In this document: positions 1 through 10,900 of the stretch, one piece after another
Numbering within the stretch: the first letter of the stretch is position 1
Layout of the letters: each line of letters opens with the position of its first letter
Assembly (NCBI GenBank): GCA_019677205.1
Contig: JAAMXY010000796.1
Location: 1 to 26,454 of the forward strand
Length of the DNA: 26,454 nucleotides
Reading direction: 5' to 3'
Source: Pinguiococcus pyrenoidosus
Taxonomy: Eukaryota > Sar > Pinguiophyceae > Pinguiochrysidales > Pinguiochrysidaceae
Made by a program: the position numbers and the translations under genes
Notes under the pieces: generated by a model
Database searches by the model: none
What the model was told of the DNA's origin: nothing
The model's input: the letters and a program-made list of their open reading frames with translations, nothing else

Positions 1-7
1 TTCTCAT

Positions 8-50
8 ATTTTTCAAATATTTCAAATTATTGAGAATCGATTTGAAAAAT
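8..50. repeat. 11-bp perfect inverted repeat in AT-rich DNA
   Basis: ATTTTTCAAAT at 8-18 is the exact reverse complement of ATTTGAAAAAT at 40-50, with a 21-base spacer. A second short pair, TTCTCA at 1-6 and TGAGAA at 31-36, overlaps it. This could be a hairpin, the edge of a small non-coding element, or chance in AT-rich sequence. The window edge cuts off the left context. Confidence 0.5.
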
Positions 51-217
51 TTTCCCAACCCTAACAAGGACAAAAAGGAAACAAATCTTAAACTCATTTT
101 ACAAATTAAACAACCATTTCAAAACTATTTCAAAACACAAACACGCACAACCTCCGAACTCCTTGAAATACTCGAGCCGCAGGCGACTTCCAGTGGTTGA
201 ATGGATCGAAACAGGAG

Positions 218-231
218 TTCCGTCTGTCCCA
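218..231 (+). promoter_or_regulatory. Upstream motif TTCCGTCTGTCCCA, copy 1
   Basis: This 14-mer is repeated exactly at 296-309. Its first 13 bases recur in reverse complement upstream of the oxygenase gene at 20850-20862. This copy begins 137 bases before the THOC6-like ATG. A regulatory role is inferred from the repetition and placement only. Confidence 0.4.
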
Positions 232-295
232 TTCTCCCCGGAGGCACAGATCGATCCTTTCGAGTCCCCGTATCGCTTCTGTGCATCCGCGCAGA

Positions 296-309
296 TTCCG
301 TCTGTCCCA
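296..309 (+). promoter_or_regulatory. Upstream motif TTCCGTCTGTCCCA, copy 2
   Basis: This is an exact second copy of the 14-mer, ending 46 bases before the THOC6-like ATG. Flanking bases differ between the copies (GAG before copy 1, AGA before copy 2), so the conservation is confined to the motif. It could be a transcription-factor site or a core-promoter element. Confidence 0.4.
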
Positions 310-354
310 CGGAGATCCCAGTTCTGCGCCACAAAAGAGCCGTAAGTGCTTAAG

Positions 355-1812
355 ATGAACGCCACCGTGCGCCTCTCCTATGACAAAGAGGAGTACAGAA
401 AGCGTCTGCACCGCGCGCGCGTGTTGCAGGAGACCAATCTCCTCTGTTGCGGATGGTGCGCGGGCGGATTCCGCTATAGACTAGGACGGCTACGATCTTT
501 CGATGGGATTTCCGCTCTTTGAGCGCTTTTTTTCGCCCTTTTCTCATGAAAATCCCTTGATTTTAGGTCTCCCTGTGGCTCCCAGGTGCTTGCGGGCTCC
601 AATTTCGGCGATCTGGCGGCGTGGAACGCCGCGGAGGTGCTGCGTCCCGCAGATCTGGCGGATTCGGAGGCCTTCAAAGGGCTCCGGAGGCCTCCCAGAG
701 GCCCCATTGTGACGAGGAGGGTCAGCCAGAGTCCCCTGTATGATCTGCGATTCCTCGGCGACGGGCGGACGCTCCTGGTGGTCACGGAAGAGGAGCTCGT
801 GGTGCTAGGAGCCGGTTTCGGGGGCGAAAATGGGCGGGAAAGAGGGGATTTGATGGATCTGGAGGGGCAAGCAGAGCCTTTGCTGCGGGAAAAGCTAAGG
901 ATTCCGGCGCAATTCTTCAGCGCGCAGAGGCAGCGGAGGGCGGTCATGAGACCGGAGTTCAACTGCGCTGCGAAAGGCACAGCAGACGCTGCAGCGGCAG
1001 TCGTCGTCGGCTGTGGAGATGGCTCCCTGCGCACGTTCGACGTGCAAGCAGAAGGGCGTCTGGTCGATACGAGGCATGGACACCAAAGGTACTGCAAGCT
1101 GAACAACGGCATTGGCACTGGCCTTTGAGCTTGAGCGACAGAGCCCGCATCTGAAATGGCCCGAACGGACCTGAAATGACCCCGACTGACGGTGCGTCCC
1201 TTCCTCTCGTCCGTATTCCGCAGGGCAATTCAAAGCGTCTGCCAAGTCGGCTCGGAGCCGCACAGCTTCGTCTCTGCCAGCGAGGACGGCTCCTTTGGCC
1301 TGTGGGATCTGCGGCTGAAGGAGGCGGTCGTGCGCACCACGCGCATTGACAGTTCGGGCAACTCCAACGCGTGGGCGGCAGCCTGCGCAGTCGACGGCGA
1401 CGGCGCGTGGGCGCTTGTCGGCGGCGGCAGGGGCGACGGCATCGGGTCTGGCTATGGCGTCGGGGGCTATCTCTCCCGAAGCAGCGACGTGCGACTATCG
1501 GGCCACGCGAGCGTCATCCATCTGGGCAGTGGTCGGATCTTGGAGACGGTCCCCCGCGCCACGCCCGTCCATGCCGTCGCTGCCACCCAAGCAGGCTGGA
1601 TTCTGGGCGGTGAGCAAAACGTGCAGACCATGCCGCCTGTCAACTTGACCGCGGCCGTGGGAGGAGAAGCGAAGACGACGTCGCCGGCGATTTTTGCAAT
1701 GGGCGTGGCGCCCGGGTTGGGAGCGGATGCGCCGCTGGTGGTCTGCGGAGCGAGCCCGTATGTCGATCTCTATGCATATGCAGGCCATCGATCAGCAGTC
1801 TTGGGACTCTAG
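355..1812 (+). CDS. THOC6: THO complex subunit 6-like WD40 protein (three exons, 403 aa)
   Basis: This is probably the THOC6 subunit of THO/TREX, a nuclear WD40 protein that couples transcription to mRNA export. Exons are 355-455, 567-1088 and 1224-1812. Both splices preserve the frame. The first restores a WD40-type strand, W34-SPCG followed by VLAGSNFGDLAAW, which parallels the N-terminal SPCGKFLAAGNNYGQIAIF stretch of animal THOC6. The second restores GHQRAIQSV leading to SEDGSFGLWDLR (W235-D236), a canonical GH...WD repeat. The end, with VDLYAYAGHRSAVLGL before the stop, matches the closing strand of THOC6 in character. Length is slightly above the roughly 340 residues of animal THOC6. 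The start is the first ATG after an in-frame TAA at 343-345 and has A at -3. Assignment to another WD40 family is possible but less likely. Confidence 0.82.
456..566 (+). other. Intron 1 of the THOC6-like gene
   Basis: This is a 111-bp phase-2 intron with donor GTGCGC and acceptor TTTTAG. Removing it skips an in-frame TGA shortly after the donor and joins TG to G, giving W34 in front of SPCG. The weak donor is the least certain part of the model. The WD40 homology across the junction is the main support. Confidence 0.7.
1089..1223 (+). other. Intron 2 of the THOC6-like gene
   Basis: This is a 135-bp phase-2 intron with donor GTACTG and acceptor CCGCAG. It contains an in-frame TGA at about 1126. 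Splicing AG to G gives R208 within GHQRAIQSV, an intact start to a WD repeat. Confidence 0.8.
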
Positions 1813-1917
1813 TGCCAAAGAGAAGATCTTACGTATCTTGTTTTCTTTTCCTTTTTTTGCTCGCCGTGCCTCCAAACTGCCCTACCGTACCACGTCCCCA
1901 AGCGAAAGGTCCAGGCC
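1813..1917. other. Convergent 3' spacer between the THOC6-like and HECT genes
   Basis: The two opposing stop codons lie only 105 bp apart, so the 3' untranslated regions must be very short or overlap. The spacer has a T-rich run near 1837-1859. I see no AATAAA-type signal on either strand. Confidence 0.7.
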
Positions 1918-4900
1918 TTACAGGTCGGTCCATCCCTCGGCGTTGTGCAGCCGGACGTCTGCGTCCATGTTTGGACTGTTCCCGATCGCGTACAAGAGCT
2001 TCTCGCGCAGAATCTGCTTGCTGCTGTACCTTGGCAACGAGAGGCTGAAGAAGCAGGTGTGCGCGGACGGCAGGAAAGCGTCGGGCTTCAGCGAGGCCTC
2101 GCCGCTCGGGGCCTGGACCTTGAAAGGCATCGGAAACGCCTGCACAGACGCGGGCATGCGGCTGCGGGCCCAGGCGAACTTCAGGAACTGCACCCTCTGC
2201 TCCGCGTCAAGCTCCTCCAGGACCTCCCAGAACCAGCAGACATGGGCGTCGGATTCGGACACGCCGCCGTCGTACTCCGCGACCGCCTTCAGCAACGGCA
2301 CGCTGATCTCTCGCCGGCCGCAGAGCAGCTCCTCGGCTTCGCGGGGGCTGAAGAGGCAGAGCACCTCCGTGGGGACGACGCGCCCCAGGCCGTCCACCAA
2401 GGCCGAGAGGAGACTGTGGCCCTCGGTGAGGCGCATCAACTCCACTTGCTCCACGAACGCCCGCGCAGTGGCCGGGCGCAGCTTCGGCGAGTCCTTCTCG
2501 TCATCACCCGCCGCAGCTTGCAGGCCGGGAATCTCGACTGGGACCACGGAGCCGTCGCTTAGATTGGTGCTCATGCTGAACACGTCCAGCTCGGGAAGCA
2601 GGCCGGCGTCCGCCCACGAGGGGCCCTTGCCTTCGAGGCTCGCGACGACATTCTCGATCGTCTCCAAGCGGCGCGTGGTCAGCAGATCCACCGCTGCGAG
2701 GTGCTCTCGCGACAGAGGCAAGTCCGTCATGATGCGCCAGATCTGCTGGGAGATATCAAGGTTCATCTTGAGCCCGTGCCGGTTCGCGACGCCCATCAGC
2801 TTGCCCAGGAACTGCGCGAGATCCAGCAGGTGTGGGCCGACGTTCTCCCCCGGCTGAAGGAGGAAGGTGTCATCGCCGCTGCCAACCCCGGAGACCCGGT
2901 TCGGGCAGGGAAGGAAGAGGGGCAGGAGGCAGTGGGAGAAGCTGTCCGCCCCCTCGCCGCTCTGGCGATCGTCGAAGGCCCCCACGCCTTCTTCTTGGTC
3001 GACGTCCACGTCAAGGTCAGACACCGTGCGCGAGCGCTGAGAGGGCTGGAGACGGAGGCCTCGGACGTCCACTCCGTCGCGATTGATGTCGAACTGAAGC
3101 TCCTCTGCGATCTGCTCGAAAACCGCGCGGTAAGGGCCTCCGTAGTCGTTGACCCCCTCGCCGATGAAGTTGACCGTGAAGCAGCGCTTCTGCCCGCCGT
3201 GGCCCTTGCCGACGTAAGACCGCCGAAGGCAGGAGTCGCCCCAGGACCGCAGCTCCTTGTGAAGCTGTCCGAAGACGCTGCGGCGCACGCGCTCCCAGAC
3301 ACTCTCAATGGTACACAGCCGTTGAGGGGTCGCCTTCACGCGGTTCACCTTGATCTTGCGGATGTCCTTCGGATCGTCATACTCGTCGTGATTCAGGGTC
3401 GTCGGCGACGTCGTCGCCTGCAGCAGAAGGTTCCAGAAGCGACGCTTCTCGCTCTTCAGGACAAGGAGCTTGCAGTGCATCAGGTCCGCCGTCATCGAGC
3501 GGGGGACCCAGAGCAGTCGCCGTGGCCTCGAGGTCGCTCCACGAGGTCCACCATGGAGGACCGTGATGGACCCGTGCCGCAGGCCGACGGGCGCCACGGA
3601 GATCGCCCTACGTAGCGGAGCATCTTTCGGCTGAGCGGACTCCAGAAGCGGAGCTGCAGCCGCCAGAGCAACGCCAGCTCGTCCCACCACAGAGCCATAG
3701 AGGAGCGTCTCCGGCTTCTTCATCGAGATGTACGGCAGGCAGCGCGAGACGCGCTCGTTCATCACGATCAGCAGGGCAGAGCGCACCATGAGCTTCGCGA
3801 CTTTCTCCGCCGCCGGCTCGGCACCTTCCAGCAGGTACGAAGACAAGGTCGGGTACGAGTCGAAGTGACCGCCCACGGCATCCGCAATCTCCTCTGCTCC
3901 CCAGCTTTCGCCCATGGTCTCCAGGTAGCGCACGGGCTGGCGCTGGGCGTCCTGGACGCCTGCCGCCGTGCACAGCACTCGGCGCAGGAGGGCGAAGTTC
4001 GGGCGACGGCTCGTCCAGCCGTACTTCTCCGCAAGGAAATCGATGAGGCGTGAGAGCTCGCGATCGCCCTTGCTGGACCGGTCGCCAAACAGGAGCGTCA
4101 CATCGCCTGCCTCAGCGAAGCTTCGATCACTCTCGGCGACACCCGCACAAGCCGGCGCAACGGCTTCCGTGAAACCGTCGCCTTCCAAGGGCCGCACCTC
4201 CGCCGCGTCGATCGCCTTGCGAACCTCTTCAACGGAGAGCGCCTTGCCTGGATCCGGAAGGCATTCCCACCCGCCGGCGCGGTTGACCCGCCGGCAGAAG
4301 AGAATGACCACTCGAGCGAGGCCACCATCGTACTGAGCTTGCTGTGTGAGGATGTCCCTCTCGAGGGCTTGCTCCTCGGCGGAGGGCAAGGATCGGACCC
4401 GCAGCTGCTCCACCTCTTCCAGGTCCAGCTGCCGCTCCGAGCTAAGCTCGAGACCAAGCTCGTCGTCATCAGCTGGAGGACTCGCACCGCGCACTGCTTC
4501 ACGCGCGGCAGGCGACTGGACGACCTGCTCCGCTCCGAAACGTTCTGGCCGAAGGTGGGTCGGGTGCTCCGTGAAGGCGTCGTACGGATCGTACACCGTG
4601 TCCATCTCGTCGTCCGAGTCGTCCTGGTCCTCGTCGAAGTCCTCCCCCTCCACGGCGTCGTCGTCGCCGTCGTCGTCTTCGTCATCCTCCTCGTCATCTT
4701 CTTCACTGCTCCGGGAGTCGGCGTCATCGGCATCGTTCGCGGAATCAAATCCACCACGCGCGTCGCTGTCGTCAACTTTCTCCGAGTCGTAGTGCTCAGA
4801 GAGATCGTCGGCAAGCTGCATTTCGGCGGCTTCCTCGGACTCCTCCGTGAGGCGGACCAAAGCGCGACCTCGCCTCTCGGAAGCGTCCTCCGAATAGGGC

Positions 4901-7900
4901 GCAGTTCCCTCGCCGTCCACAGAGCGCTCTGCGGAATCCGACCCGGCGTGGGAATCGGTCTGCGACTGGCTCCGACCAGTCGAGAACTCGTCCTGCATCG
5001 CCGCCGAGGCCTCCACCAGCCGCGCGTGCGCGTGCGAATCGGCTACCATGCTCAGGAGGGCGCCCGGCCCGTGCTGCGCGGACAAGTGGCTCGTCTGAGC
5101 TTGGCTGCTCGCTGACGCCGTCGCCAACAGCTCGGCAAAGGCATTGTCGATCTCCTGTTCTCGCTCATTCGCCACGGATGACGCGACCTCGGCATTGGTA
5201 CTCGACTCGGCCAGGGACAAGGCCGCCTCCGGAAGAGGGGTGGTGGAGCTTCCCTGCGGAACGACGGGGAGTTGGGGAAAAGCGCGGCTGCCCAGTGGAT
5301 GAAGAGGAGATCTATCTAGCTGCCGTCGCCTGTCCTCTTCGCTTGCCACGGCCACGGCAGCCTCTTCCGGTTGGACCTCATCCGTCCGTCCGTCAAGGGA
5401 CTCGTCCCCTTCCCAGACCCGCTTGGTGAGCTGATCCTCGTGGGTGACACCGCGGCTCTTCTCCGAGACCCACCCGACCACCCCGCGATACTGCACTTGC
5501 AACCGGGCCACGTTGCTGCTGTTTACGCGCCTCTGCAGCGCATACGTCGTGTAGTTTCGTGGCATGATGATCTTGACCTCGCCACCGTCAAGCTCGAGCG
5601 AATCCCTGACGGCCACGCCACTCTTGCCAACCACTCGGACCTTGGAGGCCTGGAAGGCATCCAGCTTCGGCAGCGCCAGGTCCCGCAGAGGAGACCCGGC
5701 ACGCAGGAAGGGCGGAACGTAGGGAGCTCGCTCTTGCAGGATGAGGCCCGGTCCGTCGAAGGGCCGCCAATACCAAGCGAGGTCGCCCTCGAAGGGAGAC
5801 CCGCCTGCCTCCGCTCGCTGGGATTCCAGGCGGAACCAGAGCTGATTCCTGTACACGCCGAGGACGACGGCTTTCTCCGGATCCTCCAGCGGTCGGCCGC
5901 CGCTCGTCGTGATGAGCACCTTGTCACCCGCGAAGAAGGGCGAATCCAGACCGAGGAAGGCGCTCGCGATGACGCAGCTTAGGGGCCGCCGATCAAGCTC
6001 CACCGTGGTGTCCGGGTTCCACCTCGACCGCACGGAGACCCATCGGCCGGTGCGCCACCTCTGGTAGAACTTCCGGCCCTCGCGAATCCAGAAGGAAGGC
6101 GCGCCTTGTCCTTTCACACGAGAGGCCGGCGGTCCATGTGCGGAGACGAGGTGCTTCAGCAGCAATCCCGTTTGGGCGACGTCCTGCACTTGCAGGTGGC
6201 GGGGAGGCGGGAAGTGACTGCACCACTTTCCGTTCAGCGTGACGCGATCTCCTTTCCGGCGAAAGCCGATCACAGGCCAGAACACCTTGGGGAGGGCGCC
6301 GCCCGCCCCCTTGCCCTTGTCAAGGCCCTTGTAGGCAGTGCCAAGGCCGGTCAGGACGTGCTCGCCAAACTTCAAGCCATCCAGGAAGAAGCTCAGGGTT
6401 TCCCTCTCCGCGTCGAGGCGGACGCCGACGGTGTCGCCAGCGTTGAAATGCTCGCCATACACCCTCTCGTTCCCGCCGTGGTAGGTCGCGCGATACGACA
6501 CGAAGCCCCATCCCTGCCAGAGCGAGAGCCTCGGCAGGTGGTTCCCAGCGCCAGGCCCGGCATCGCCCATGGCACCGATCGGAGCCTTCTCCGCCACGCC
6601 GAGGAAGACGGTGCCCAACTGCGCCTCCTCGATCTTCAGCTCCCAGTAGTGGACCCCCGAGCTCCAGCCCACGTTGCCATACGCCAGGCACCGGCAGTCG
6701 TCGCCCCTTCCCGAGCTCGCATACAGCCCCGAGGCGGACACGACGATGCTCGGATGCGCCGCCTTGGCGCTGAACCGGAACGCATGCTTCTGGGACAGGT
6801 GAAAGTGACCGTGCACCGGAACGTGCCGCCCGTCAAGCATGGTGGACACGCAGAGGTGCCCATGGAGCTCGCTCGGGTCGTCGCAGTTGCCCGCGAACGG
6901 ACCGAGGTGCGCGTTCGGCTCGGAGCCTTCTCGGTCGGGACTGCCTCCGTGGGGGCTTCGGGAATCGACCGTGTACGTCGTCCCAGGCTTCCACGCCATG
7001 CTGCCGAAGCGAGATCCCCACCCCGCGTCGCGATAGCCCGACACGAGGTCCGTCTCCCGGAGGACGAAACGGCCATCCGGGTCTTGGCTGCCCGCAACCG
7101 CGATCACCGCGCGATAGTCTGGCAGCTCGATGAAGCCTTCATAGCCCGTCGGCTCGTGCGCCTCGGCGGACGCCTGGGTCCTTCGAAGCCGCAGGATGAT
7201 ACCATACGAGAACGAAGAACCAAACCCGGCCCGGATTGCCGCAGCGCGTGCAGTCTCCGGGCAAGGCAAAGCCTTGGGGGCGCGGGGAGGCGACCGGGGG
7301 TCCACGGCCACGACGTCGAAGGCACCGTGCGCACCGAAGCGATATCGGCGCTCGGTGCCGTTCGGCCACCGCACCTTCCTGCCACCTCCGGGGACACCGT
7401 CCCAATCACAGATCTCTGTGACCTCACCGACAACCGCATCTTTTCCCGACATCAGCTTTCGCTCCATGCTGGCGCGCGACTGATCTTCTGCACCGGGGGA
7501 CTCGATCTGATCTCCATCCCCGATGGCGCCGCCTGCACCTGCGCTCTCCTGATCGCGGTCGTCCCCGCTCTGCTCCGCCACATCCCCATCCGCCTTGCTG
7601 GCGCTGTCGTCCCCGCTGCTTGCGTCACGCCGGTCCTCGTCCCCATGCCGCCAATGCGGACCTCGCATGGCCTTGCTACCGACTTCGCACAAGGCCGGCT
7701 CGTGGCCGTGGTTTCGATTTCGGCGCCGCGCCGACGAGACTGGACCTCCCGCCCCGTCAACCTCTGCGGCGCCCTTGGCACGGCCTCCGATGCCGGCGGC
7801 TCCGTCCAAGTCTGCGACTTGCGGGAAGGGAAAGGCTGCCTGCGTTGCACTTCCCGTCCAGATCTGCCAGCCGCCGTCGGAAACCAGGAAGCCCTCATAG

Positions 7901-10900
7901 AAGGGATCGATCGGATTCTTGTCATGATCGGCTAGGTGTTCCATCGGATGTCGCCGAAGCGCCGAGGCCAGAGCCGTGCAGCTGCTTTGGAGAACGGCGA
8001 TGGACGCGTCCAGCTCGTAGAGGCCCTGCAGCAGCAACGAACAGACGGGAAAGTACTTGGCTTGCTCTCGCTGGATTCGCGCCAGAAACCGCTGGATACG
8101 ACGTCTGTCGACGGTTTCGAGGATGCCCAGCAGCTTTTCCTGTTGAGGTGGACTGCCGCTGGTCTGCTCAAGTCTGGCCGCCAAGTCTCGTAGGATGCTC
8201 GCGAGGTTCAGCGCTGCGAGATACTTGAGCGGCGCGTTCGGGGACCGCAAGGCCACCAGCCACGCCTCGATCAAGGAGACGAAGATGTCAAGCACGTCCT
8301 CCACTTTCCGCTCACCCAAGTGCGAAAGAATCGTGGTGGAGCACCACTGAGCGATGTCCAGGTTCGGGAGCGAGAGCACCCGCTTCCCGAAGGCCTGGTC
8401 CAGAGGGTCATCCTTCGGATCTCCGTTCCCGCCTGACGTCGCCCCGTCGGCCGTCACGCCCACCGACTCAACGATGTGCTGGAGATTTGTCAGCATTTCG
8501 CCCTCCTCAAGCACGTTGCCCTCCACCAGACTTCGGCGATAGATGCCCGAGCGGCGCGGCCGTCCGGGATTCTCGATCGCCTGACGCGATGTCGTCACGC
8601 CGAGACTCGACGAAAATCCGAACAGGGCGCAGAATCGTCTCGCCGAGCAGTACCGTAGCTGGAAATGGGTTTGCTGCAGCAGCAGTCGCAGGAGTGATCC
8701 CGAGCCGGGATCCGACAGCTTCGTGGCTTCGAGGTTCAGGCTGTCCAGGAACACTGGACTGAGCACCTCGAGGACCGCCGCTCCTCCCTGATACATGCAC
8801 TGCTCGAGAAAGGACTTCGCGTAAAGCTGAACCGGCAGGCCCTGCTGCAGACTGAACTTGCACTGCTGGGCGTAATTCTGCAGGGCCTCCTTCGAACTGG
8901 AGTGCTCAGAATCGCCCTCCAGGAAGGAGCGGCTTCTCGTGCTCAGAACGCCGAGGAGCTTCACCGCGAGGGCAGTGGCGCTGGCCGACTTCTCTCCTTC
9001 CTTCGCGGAGGCCTCCCCCCCGGAGAAGATGGAGCTCAGAAAAGCCAGCCTCGACGACGAGACTCTCGGTGTCAACCACTCGGTGGCGGACCCCATGTAA
9101 TGGAACACCGCGCTTCTCGCGTACAAGATGCACAGGTGCCGGGCAACCGACATGGTCCTCGCGTACGCCTTGGCAAGCCCGACCAGCTCATCCTCCTTCA
9201 CGAAGAGAGCGTCGTGCGTAGGTAGGTCGCCGCCCTCCGCGGAGGCGTCGGCTCCTTCCGAGTCCCCCGAGCTCACACGGCCGATCCACGGCAGGTATCC
9301 GCGGGCAGTGCTTCGTTGGCGCTCATCACCGAGCTGGATGCCAAGCAGCGACACGAGCCTCCGATGAGCCGGGCGCAGTTCCCTGAGCGCCGCGCTCCTG
9401 TTGCTCTCTGCCGAGCTTGCTCCCCTTTCTCGCCCAGCCTTGAAGGAGGCCACGCCACCGGCATCCTTGAACGGGGCCGCCATTCCCCGCTTCGCACGAG
9501 AGACGCGCTTCGCGGAGAGGCCACCCGTCCAGAGGTCCCTGAGCCCGCGGACTCCGCCAAGCCGCTGCGGCTCGCTGTCGAAGAAGCGGGCAGACCCGGA
9601 CAGAGACAGCGCATGGTGGCACTCCTCCAGGCAGTCCTCTTCCAGACTGGAACCGAGAATGGTCGACCAGCCTTCCTCGGGCATCAGCGACCTGGTCGCC
9701 TTGCCGGGACAGAGCCGCGATGCGAGGCCTTCTCCCGTGGCCGTCCTGGTTTCGCCGTCAGCCAGCCCAATCAAGGTCGAGATCCGCACGTCGTAGGCCT
9801 GGGCCCTTTCGAGGACGGATTCGATGTACGGTCGGTAGCCCGCCGGCGGGGGAAACTTGAACGCGTGCTGGCCGAAGTTCACGACCAGTTTCTCGCGGTA
9901 CGAGAGAGACGCGGCTGGGTACAGGCCGCCGTTGAAGGAGAAGCTCTGAAACGCGTCACCACAGCCGACTTCTTCAAGCCGGCCGTTGAGGCTGAACCAC
10001 ATCGAGTTCCCAACCCCAGCTCGGCCGGGTCGATCCTCGTCGCTTCCAAGATCGACGCCAAGGCCGATGACATCGTTCGGCTTCCACTTTCCACCCCACT
10101 CGGCCATGACGTCGTGCCACTTGTACTGCCGCCAGCCGTCGTACGCCCAGGACTCGGGTCCGTCGCCGACACCGTCGTCCGTTTGAGTGCGCACCCCGGA
10201 GAAGGTCACGTCCGCCCATCCCAGCTGCATGCAGCCCGCAGAGACGATGGTGATCTCGTAGTACCATCGCCCCGCTCGGACCGGGCATCCCCGAGCTCCC
10301 ACGGTCGCGAAGCCCGCGTCGTTCGCTCCTTCTACGGTGAAATCCGTGATCGTCGCCTCGCCGCCAATGACCGTCAGCGGGTTTGGACCGCTGAATGGGC
10401 TCAGCGACTCGGTTGGCTCTCCGTCGCTGGCCCCCTGATCGTCGTTGGCCTCGCCATCCCTTCGCACATCTTCCGCGGCTAGAGCTTCGCCGTTTCCCAG
10501 AATCCAGGTCAACGCTGCGTCGACGTTGTTCCCCGTCTCACGCAGGGCTCTCTGGCACCAGTGCGGCGGGAAGCCCATCTCTGCAAGGTGATTGACGAGG
10601 AGGGACGAGTCGCCGCCCGGACCTTCACGATTGCGCCCGCTGGACATCTGCGCGTGGCTGTACTCCTGCAGAGCTTGCTCCTCGGCGACGATGGCTTCCA
10701 TGTCCTCCCCGTGCTCGAAGCAAAACGAAATCGCCGCCTCTACGCTTCCGCCGCATCTTCTCAGTGCCGCTTCGCACATGATCTGAGGGAAGCCCATCTC
10801 CACCATTTGCATGATGGCAATGGAATGGCCTTCGTCCTGGAGGCTCTGGTTCTCTCTCGTGAGGCGGCCTGCCTCGCCCGGCGGCGCGGCATTGCCTGAC

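Larger units (their letters stand above)
1..354 (+). promoter_or_regulatory. AT-rich window edge and upstream/leader region of the THOC6-like gene
   Basis: No gene is recognisable here. The first ~150 bases are strongly AT-rich, with repeated TTTCAAA-type runs, and contrast with the GC-rich sequence that follows. The GC-rich part carries two copies of a 14-base direct repeat and ends just before the ATG at 355. An in-frame TAA at 343-345 closes the reading frame upstream of that ATG. A perfect GTAAGT lies at 342-347 and could be a 5' UTR splice donor, but nothing else supports an upstream exon. No convincing TATA box can be assigned. Confidence 0.5.

Noticed and set aside
163-345. A 60-codon frame upstream of the THOC6-like ATG as an extra first exon
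   Set aside because: It lacks an ATG, has no WD40-like content, and spans the repeated upstream motif. The stop at 343-345 and the homology from residue 30 onward favour starting at 355.
6106-7935. A 609-codon plus-strand frame inside the HECT gene
   Set aside because: It is antisense to the MIB/HERC2 and SPRY3 coding region, shows no motif, and is expected from high GC content at third positions.
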